This document shows positions 58,620 to 64,000 of a stretch of DNA of 64,000 nt, piece by piece. The stretch lies in assembly GCA_035476815.1 (NCBI GenBank), contig DATILD010000069.1:1-64000 (forward strand), in the 5' to 3' direction. Position 1 is the stretch's first letter. Each line of letters begins with the position of its first letter. Made by a program: the position numbers and the translations under genes. A model generated the notes under the pieces. The model did not search any database, had not been told where the DNA came from, and saw only the letters and a list, made by a program, of their open reading frames with translations. Source of the DNA: Methylibium sp035476815 (lineage in GTDB: Bacteria > Pseudomonadota > Gammaproteobacteria > Burkholderiales > Burkholderiaceae_C).

Positions 58620-59861
58620 TCAGGCGTCGGGCGGGGTGCGCATCGAGCCGGCCACCAGGTCGAAGCGGAACAGCCGGCATTCGATCGGGCCGTTCCACAG
58701 CGGCACGCGGCGGCTCTCCTTCAGGCGCATGGCCTGCGGCAGCTTCATGTCGGGGCTCAGCACCCAGGCGGTCCAGCCGGGGTAGGCGCGCTTCCAGTGG
58801 GCGGCCAGGCGGGCGAAGAAGTCGCCGGCGGTGCCGCCGCCGTCGAAGCCCTCGCGTGCGCCGCGGGCCGCCTGCGGCTGGCCGCGCGTGCCCTTGGGGT
58901 CGATGCGCTCGCCATAGGGTGGGTTGAGCATCAGCGTGCCGCGTTCGGCCGGCGGTGGGCGCTGCAGCGCATCGGCGGTCTTGAACTCGATCGCGCCCCT
59001 GACGCCGGCGCGCTCGGCGTTGCGGGCGGCGAAGTCGGTCATGCGGAACGACACGTCGCCGGCGTACAGCGCCACGCGCGGCGCATGCTGCGCCGCGCGG
59101 GCCGCCTCGCGCAGCTCGCGCCAGGCGCGCTGTGCGTCGCCGCCGGCGAAGGGGGCGAGCTTCTCGAACGCGAAGCGCCGCAGCGCACCGGCGGCGATGC
59201 CACAGGCGAGCTGGGCCGCCTCGATCGCGACCGTGCCCGAGCCGCACACCGGGTCGAGCAGCGGCCCGTCCTCCTCGCGCCCCTGCCAGCCGGCCGCGGC
59301 CAGCATCGCGGCGGCCAGCGTCTCCTTCAGCGGCGCCTCGCCCTGGTCCTCGCGCCAGCCGCGCTTGAACAGCGCCTCGCCCGAGGTGTCGACATAGAGC
59401 GTCGCGTGCTCGGGCGTCAGGTGCAGCAGCAGCGGCAGGTCGGGGCGCCAGGTGTCGACGCTGGGGCGGTCGCCGGCGTCGTCGCGCAGGCGGTCACAGA
59501 CGCCGTCCTTGATGCGCAGGCCGGCGAAGTTCAGGCTCTTCAGCGGCGCGCGCTGGGCGGTCACGTCGACCTTGATCGTCTGGCGCGGCGTGATCCAGTC
59601 GCCCCAGCGGACGCCACGGGCGAGTTCGTACAGATCGTCCTCGGCGCGGTAGGGGCCGGCGGCCACCGGCCACAGCACCCGCTGCGCGAGCCGGCTGTGC
59701 AGGTTCAGCGCCATCGCCTCGCGCACGCCGCCGGCCAGCTCGACGCCGCCGCGGCGGGCCACCGGGGCGCCGGCCGGCAACAGGCGGACGATCTCGTCGG
59801 CCAGCAGCGCCTCGACCCCGGCGGCGCAGGGCAGGAACAGCGGGATCGTGAGTTCGATCAC
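58620..59861 (-). CDS. RlmL-type 23S rRNA (guanine-N2) methyltransferase
   Basis: 413 residues. An N-terminal THUMP region (LFLPCAAGVEALLADEI ... HLTPEHATLYVDTSG) precedes a Rossmann methyltransferase: LLDPVCGSGTVAIEAA binds S-adenosylmethionine and LMLNPPYGERI is the catalytic NPPY motif. This is the guanine-N2 methyltransferase half of RlmKL; the C-terminal RlmK half found in E. coli is absent, as in many betaproteobacteria. The start is a GTG at 59861, giving the usual short leader before the THUMP region; the frame is open to 59999. Confidence 0.85.
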   Translation of the reverse strand: MIELTIPLFLPCAAGVEALLADEIVRLLPAGAPVARRGGVELAGGVREAMALNLHSRLAQRVLWPVAAGPYRAEDDLYELARGVRWGDWITPRQTIKVDVTAQRAPLKSLNFAGLRIKDGVCDRLRDDAGDRPSVDTWRPDLPLLLHLTPEHATLYVDTSGEALFKRGWREDQGEAPLKETLAAAMLAAAGWQGREEDGPLLDPVCGSGTVAIEAAQLACGIAAGALRRFAFEKLAPFAGGDAQRAWRELREAARAAQHAPRVALYAGDVSFRMTDFAARNAERAGVRGAIEFKTADALQRPPPAERGTLMLNPPYGERIDPKGTRGQPQAARGAREGFDGGGTAGDFFARLAAHWKRAYPGWTAWVLSPDMKLPQAMRLKESRRVPLWNGPIECRLFRFDLVAGSMRTPPDA

Positions 59862-60046
59862 CGGAATTCGCCCGTGCTGCTGGACAAGGTGTCCGCCTGT
59901 GTCGCGTGGCGCCGGCGCCGCGCCGAGGCGAGGCGCCGGCCCGTTACGTCTTGCAGCGGGCGCCGACTCGACCCTCCGCACACTAGCGCCGAAGCACACC
60001 GGCGGGCACCCGCGTCGTGCCGCCCCCCTGCCAGAAGGATCCGACG

Positions 60047-60751
60047 ATGCTCAAGCTGTCCCTGCTCTACGTTCACCTGCTCGGCACCTGCCTGGCGCTC
60101 GGGCTGGTGCTGGCGTCCGACGCGCGCGTGCTCGCGCGCGCGCTCGGCTGGGACGCGGTGCTCGAGCCGCCCTCGCGCTTCGTGCGCGGCGCGATCGGCT
60201 TCGCGCTGGCGCTGCTGCTGGCCAGCGGCGCGGCACTGGTCACGCTCGGCCTGACCGCCGACCCGCATTACCTCGCCAATCCCAAGCTGCAGGGCAAGCT
60301 GCTGCTGGTGACGCTGCTGTGCGCCAACGCGACGGTGCTGCACCACCGCGTGTTCCCCTTGCTCAAGAGCGGGCGTCCGGTGTCGCGCTGGCGCGCCGCG
60401 CAGCGCAACCGGGTCGCGCTGGCGGTCGGCCTGTCGAGCAGCCTGTGGCTGTACTGCGCCTTCCTCGGCATTGCGCGCCCGTGGAACCAGGTGGTGCCGC
60501 TCGGCACGGTGCTCGCGGTCGGCATGGTGGTGTTCGCGCTGTTCGCGGTCGCCACCCGCTTCGCGCTCACGCTGGCCGCCCGGCCGCTGCCGCGCGGCGA
60601 GCCCGCGCCGCTGGACCACCTGAAGCGCACGCTGCGCACCGCCCAGGCCCGCATGCAGCGGCGGGTGGCCCAGGCGCCCGGGCGCGGCGACCTGCCGACC
60701 ACGGTGACGGCCGCGCCGACCGCGGCGCTGCCGCGGCGCGCCGCGGCCTGA
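60047..60751 (+). CDS. Membrane protein, unrecognised
   Basis: 234 residues with about five hydrophobic segments (LSLLYVHLLGTCLALGLVL, GFALALLLASGAALVTLG, LLLVTLLCANATVLH, VALAVGLSSSLWLYCAF, AVGMVVFALFAVATRFALTLA in adjoining pieces). A His near the start (YVHLLG) and a HH pair (VLHHRVF) resemble heme-like or copper-related membrane families, but this is not enough to assign one. The C-terminal 55 residues are basic and cytoplasmic. GAAGGA lies 7 nt before the ATG. It stands alone between two divergent or convergent neighbours. Confidence 0.65.
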   Translation: MLKLSLLYVHLLGTCLALGLVLASDARVLARALGWDAVLEPPSRFVRGAIGFALALLLASGAALVTLGLTADPHYLANPKLQGKLLLVTLLCANATVLHHRVFPLLKSGRPVSRWRAAQRNRVALAVGLSSSLWLYCAFLGIARPWNQVVPLGTVLAVGMVVFALFAVATRFALTLAARPLPRGEPAPLDHLKRTLRTAQARMQRRVAQAPGRGDLPTTVTAAPTAALPRRAAA

Positions 60752-60765
60752 GGCGGGGCGGTCCG

Positions 60766-62298
60766 TCACAGCTCGCGCCGCAGGTTCGCCGGCGCGATCT
60801 TCAGCGCCTCGCGGTACTTCGCGACGGTGCGGCGCGCGACCTGGATGCCCTGCTCCTCGAGCATCAGGCTGATCTGGCTGTCCGACAGCGGCTTCTTCGG
60901 CTCCTCGGCGGCCACCAGCTGCTTGATCAGCGCGCGCACCGCGGTGCTCGACGCGTTGCCGCCGGCCTCGGTGTTGAGCGAGCTGCCGAAGAAGTACTTG
61001 AGCTCGTAGGTGCCGTAGGGCGTCGCCATGTACTTGGCGGTGGTCACGCGCGAGATGGTCGACTCGTGCAGGCCCAGCTCGTCGGCGATCTCGCGCAGCA
61101 CCAGCGGCTTCATCGCGATCGCGCCATGGCTGAAGAAGGCCTTCTGGCGCTCGACGATGGCCTGGCTGACGCGCTGGATGGTGTCGAAGCGCTGCAGGAT
61201 GTTCTTCATGAACCAGCGCGCCTCCTGCAGCCGCGACGACAGCGCCGCACCCGACTCGGTGCGCGCGCCGCGCTGCTGGCGGATCGCCTGCGCGTAGAGG
61301 TCGTTGATGCGCAGCTTGGGCATCACGTCGGGGTTGAGCAGCACCTTCCAGCCGCGGCCGGCCTTCTGCACGATCACGTCGGGCACGACGATGTTGGCCT
61401 CGGCGTTGGTGAACGGCCGACCGGGCTTGGGCTCGCAGTGCACGATCAGCGACTGCGCGGCCTTCAGCAGCTCCTCGTCGGCGCCGGTGGCGGCCATCAG
61501 CTTCTTGGCGTCGCGGCGCGCCAGCAGCTCGAGGTGGTGCTTGCAGATCAGGATCGCGATCATCTGCGCCTCGCAGCGCGGCCCGCCGCGCAGCTGCAGC
61601 ACCAGGCACTCCGACAGGTCGCGCGCGCCGACGCCGGCCGGCTCCAGGTTCTGCAGCCACTTCAGCGCGCAGCGCAGGCGGTCGAGCGTCTCCTCTTGAA
61701 CCTCGGGGTCGCCGCCGGACAGGCGCTCGGCGATCTCCTCCAGCGGATCGGCCAGGTAGCCGTCCTCGTCGAGCGAGTCGATCAGCACCATCACCGCGGC
61801 GCGGTCGGTGTCGGACAGACGCATGCCGCGCAGCTGCTCGCGCAGGTGGTCGGCGAGCGTGACGCCGGCGCTGCTGCGCTCGCTGGCGTCCATCTCGTCG
61901 CCGTCGCCGGAGCCCTTGCCGGGCAGCGTGTCGGGGGTCTCGCGGATGCCGTCGAAGTCCTCGGCCTCGGTCCCGTTCTCCCAGTCCTCGCGCTCGGTGC
62001 TGCCGAACTCGGCGGCGTCGACCGGCGCCGGCTCGGGATCGGCGGCGGCGGCCGACTCGCTGCCGCTGCCCTCCCAGGCCTCGTCGGCCTGGCGCTCGCT
62101 GGCCGCCGCGCGTTCGGGCGGCGCGTCGAAGTTGGTCGGTGCCTCCTCGTCGACCTCCAGGAAGGGGTTCTGCTCGAGCATCTGCTCGACCTCCTGGTGG
62201 AGTTCGAGCGTCGACAGCTGCAGCAGCCGGATCGACTGCTGCAGCTGGGGCGTGAGGGCGAGGTGCTGCGAAACGCGCAGCTGCAAGGAATGCTTCAT
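60766..62298 (-). CDS. rpoN: RNA polymerase sigma-54 factor
   Basis: 510 residues. The Gln/Leu-rich N-terminal activator-interaction region (LALTPQLQQSIRLLQLSTLEL) is followed by an acidic linker (residues 45-130), the core-binding domain, a helix-turn-helix (LHESTISRVTTAKYM) and the C-terminal RpoN box (ARRTVAKYREAL). Sigma-54 serves nitrogen and motility genes through AAA+ activators. It follows lptB by 4 bp. The rpoN location just after lptB is a widely conserved arrangement. Confidence 0.96.
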   Translation of the reverse strand: MKHSLQLRVSQHLALTPQLQQSIRLLQLSTLELHQEVEQMLEQNPFLEVDEEAPTNFDAPPERAAASERQADEAWEGSGSESAAAADPEPAPVDAAEFGSTEREDWENGTEAEDFDGIRETPDTLPGKGSGDGDEMDASERSSAGVTLADHLREQLRGMRLSDTDRAAVMVLIDSLDEDGYLADPLEEIAERLSGGDPEVQEETLDRLRCALKWLQNLEPAGVGARDLSECLVLQLRGGPRCEAQMIAILICKHHLELLARRDAKKLMAATGADEELLKAAQSLIVHCEPKPGRPFTNAEANIVVPDVIVQKAGRGWKVLLNPDVMPKLRINDLYAQAIRQQRGARTESGAALSSRLQEARWFMKNILQRFDTIQRVSQAIVERQKAFFSHGAIAMKPLVLREIADELGLHESTISRVTTAKYMATPYGTYELKYFFGSSLNTEAGGNASSTAVRALIKQLVAAEEPKKPLSDSQISLMLEEQGIQVARRTVAKYREALKIAPANLRREL

Positions 62299-62302
62299 CG
62301 CC

Positions 62303-63064
62303 TCACATGCGGAAATGTTCCCCGAGATACACCTTGCGCACGTCGGCGTTCTCGACGATCTGGCTCGGCGTGCCCTCGGCCAGCACCCGGCCCTCGCTGA
62401 TGATGTAGGCGCGGTGGCAGATGCCCAGCGTCTCGCGCACGTTGTGGTCGGTGATCAGCACGCCGATGCCGCGCGACTTGAGGAAGCCGATGATGCGCTG
62501 GATCTCGATCACCGCGATCGGGTCGACGCCGGCGAACGGTTCGTCGAGCAGGATGAAGCGCGGCTGCGTCGCCAGCGCGCGCGCGATCTCGACGCGCCGC
62601 CGCTCGCCGCCCGACAGTGCCGGTGCCGGGCTGTCGCGCAGGCCGTCGATCGACAGGTCGTGCAGCAGGCCGTCGAGCAGCTCGTCGATGCGCGCCTTCG
62701 CGAGCGGCTTGCCGCGCTCGTCGAGCTGCAGCTCGAGCACCGCGCGAATGTTTTCCTCGACCGTCAGGCGCCGGAAGATCGAGGCCTCCTGCGGCAGGTA
62801 GGACAGGCCCAGCCGCGAGCGCCGGTGGATCGGCAGCCGCTCGATCGGCGCGCCGTCGATGCGGATCTCGCCGGCGTCGGCCCGCACCAGCCCGACGATC
62901 ATGTAGAAGCTGGTGGTCTTGCCGGCGCCGTTCGGGCCGAGCAGGCCGACGACCTCGCCGGCGCCGACCGCGACATGGACGTCCTTGACGACCATGCGCG
63001 CGCCGTAGCTCTTCTGCAGCCCCTGCGCTTCCAGCCGGCTCGCCGCCGGCGCCGCTGCGCTCAC
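62303..63064 (-). CDS. lptB: Lipopolysaccharide export ABC ATPase LptB
   Basis: 253 residues, cytosolic ATPase of the LptB2FG complex that lifts lipopolysaccharide from the inner membrane. Walker A (GPNGAGKTT), Q loop (YLPQEASIF), signature (LSGGERRRVEIARAL), Walker B (FILLDEPFAGVDP) and H-loop His (LITDHNVRET) are intact. The start is GTG at 63064; its GTGA overlaps the lptA stop by 4 nt. Confidence 0.95.
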   Translation of the reverse strand: MSAAAPAASRLEAQGLQKSYGARMVVKDVHVAVGAGEVVGLLGPNGAGKTTSFYMIVGLVRADAGEIRIDGAPIERLPIHRRSRLGLSYLPQEASIFRRLTVEENIRAVLELQLDERGKPLAKARIDELLDGLLHDLSIDGLRDSPAPALSGGERRRVEIARALATQPRFILLDEPFAGVDPIAVIEIQRIIGFLKSRGIGVLITDHNVRETLGICHRAYIISEGRVLAEGTPSQIVENADVRKVYLGEHFRM

Positions 63065-63651
63065 CGGCCGGCCTCCGGCGCCGACGCGGCGCTCGCCGTG
63101 CTGCGCGGCGTCAGCACGCCGCGCACGCGCCCGCTCGGCGTGGCCGCGCTGCCGCCGCCGAGCACCTGGAAGACCTCGGTGGCGTTGTCGTAGGAGATGG
63201 TCTGGCCCGACACCTCGTCGGCCAGCGTCGTGCCGCGGTAGCGCCGCATGACGGCCCGGTTCACGAGCTTCACGGTGTCGGCGCGGCTGTCGTACTCGAG
63301 GCGTTCGGCCTCGCCCTCGATCACCTCGTCGCTGCCCTCGCGCTTCTGACGGAAGGTGGCGCGGCGCTCGGGCCAACCGGTAGCGACCGCCGACTGGTAG
63401 CCCTCGCGGCCCTGGCGCACCTCGACGCGGTCGGCCTTGATGACGATCGTGCCCTTGGTGATCTCGACGTTCCCGCTCAGGATGTTGAGCTGCTTGGCCT
63501 CGTCGACCTTGGCCGAATCGGCGGCGAAATTGAGCGGCTGGTTGCGGTCGGTCCGCTCGGCATGGGCCCCCACGAGCCCGGTCAGCGCAAGGACGACCAC
63601 CAGCGCCGGCCGACAGCGGCGGAGCAGGGGGCGGGCGTGGGAGGCGGGCAT
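63061..63651 (-). CDS. lptA: Lipopolysaccharide transport periplasmic protein LptA
   Basis: 196 residues from the ATG at 63651. A signal peptide (RRCRPALVVVLALTGLVGAHA) precedes an OstA/LptA beta-jellyroll (PLNFAADSAKVDE, LNILSGNVEITKGTIVIKADRVEVRQ in adjoining blocks, and IEGEAERLEYDSRADTVKL). LptA bridges the periplasm between LptC and LptD. An ATG at 63669 would add six residues; neither has a clear ribosome site. The C-terminal 25 residues are Ala/Ser/Pro-rich and poorly conserved. Overlap with lptB couples the pair. The 146 bp upstream hold no gene. Confidence 0.92.
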   Translation of the reverse strand: MPASHARPLLRRCRPALVVVLALTGLVGAHAERTDRNQPLNFAADSAKVDEAKQLNILSGNVEITKGTIVIKADRVEVRQGREGYQSAVATGWPERRATFRQKREGSDEVIEGEAERLEYDSRADTVKLVNRAVMRRYRGTTLADEVSGQTISYDNATEVFQVLGGGSAATPSGRVRGVLTPRSTASAASAPEAGR

Positions 63652-63797
63652 GGTGGGGCTTGGCGGCATGAATCTTGCAGCCCATTCTAGGGGGTTTGGC
63701 GCCGCCTCCGTGCGCCGGAACAACGCGGCGCGCGCTGCTGCCGCGTTCGTGCTAGCGGATCGGGCCAGGACGGCCCTGCCGCCCTGCGAACCGCGCC

Positions 63798-64000
63798 TCA
63801 GCCGCCCTTGCGGGCCTGGGCGATCAGGTACTCGGCCACCTTCAATGCACCGTCGTTGCTGCCGACCAGCGAGCCCGAGGTGAACCAGCGCCCGTCGATG
63901 CCGAGCGCCGGCGTGCCGTCGATGCGGTAGCCGGCCGACAGCGCGGCCGCCTGGCGCGCCTTGGTCTGCACGCCGAAGGAGTTCATCACGTCGAGGAACT
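63798..64000 (-). CDS. DsbA-like thiol:disulfide oxidoreductase, C-terminal part only
   Basis: The last 67 codons of a gene that starts beyond the right edge. The segment has the cis-Pro loop (IDGTPALGID), GRWFTSGSLVGSN and a terminal helix (GALKVAEYLIAQARKG) as in periplasmic DsbA. The active-site CXXC is outside the window, so oxidase activity cannot be checked. DsbA introduces disulfides into exported proteins. Confidence 0.78.
   Translation of the reverse strand, partial: FLDVMNSFGVQTKARQAAALSAGYRIDGTPALGIDGRWFTSGSLVGSNDGALKVAEYLIAQARKGG

Noticed and set aside
1..64000. tRNA, rRNA, CRISPR array or riboswitch
   Set aside because: I looked for cloverleaf-like segments, regularly spaced short repeats and long structured leaders and found none that I could support; a covariance-model search would be decisive.

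Overview
The window is GC-rich bacterial chromosome (around 70% G+C by eye). Most of it looks like a betaproteobacterium of the order Burkholderiales, close to the Rubrivivax/Leptothrix/Methylibium-type genera. That placement is an inference from gene content (creBC, hemE-priA, a ravA-viaA pair, DUF1854, rpoN next to lptB-lptA) and protein style, not from a search. I see no rRNA, tRNA, CRISPR array or phage genes.

Layout. 0-24 kb is core and signalling DNA: a creCB two-component system; hemE and priA separated by a stretch with several DnaA-box-like sequences; a TonB receptor / YfiR / GGDEF-EAL operon; an AEC transporter; rep helicase; a LytS/LytTR-type two-component operon; a secreted DUF1501/DUF1800 pair; ravA and viaA with two small membrane-protein genes between them; and a DUF1854 gene.

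24-49.7 kb is one large catabolic island with two regulators. The left half (24.3-39.3 kb) carries a GntR/FCD regulator, a zinc-type dehydrogenase, a cupin, a flavin aromatic hydroxylase, a VOC dioxygenase-type protein, DUF1185, a fumarylacetoacetate-hydrolase (FAH) family enzyme, a VanA/VanB-type Rieske oxygenase pair, and an envelope set (MMPL/RND permease, YCF48-like protein, DUF1329, DUF1302). TT(A/G)TGCA(C/T)AA-like operators lie before four of its transcription units. The right half (39.5-49.7 kb) carries a LacI-family regulator, second copies of the VOC, zinc-type dehydrogenase, cupin and DUF1185 genes, two more FAH enzymes, an NTF2-like protein, and an unusual kinase/enolase-homologue/D-2-hydroxyacid dehydrogenase set. 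Three perfect TGCTAACGATAGCA palindromes and one 13/14 match sit at its promoters. The two halves look like paralogous modules placed under different regulators. Together they suggest uptake, ring hydroxylation or demethylation, ring cleavage and C-C hydrolysis of an aromatic or similar compound; the substrate cannot be read from sequence.

49.8-52.3 kb is an enoyl-CoA hydratase / electron-transfer flavoprotein operon. 52.3-53.9 kb holds a GAF-domain gene bracketed by two related foldback elements with perfect 33-bp terminal inverted repeats, whose ends supply the stop codons of two genes. 53.9-56.8 kb is a copper-response locus (cueR-copA, divergent copZ-like gene, two MerR-type dyads). 56.8-64 kb has a phytanoyl-CoA dioxygenase-like protein, a metallo-beta-lactamase-fold protein, an RlmL-type rRNA methyltransferase, a membrane protein, rpoN, lptB, lptA and the truncated 3' end of a dsbA-like gene.
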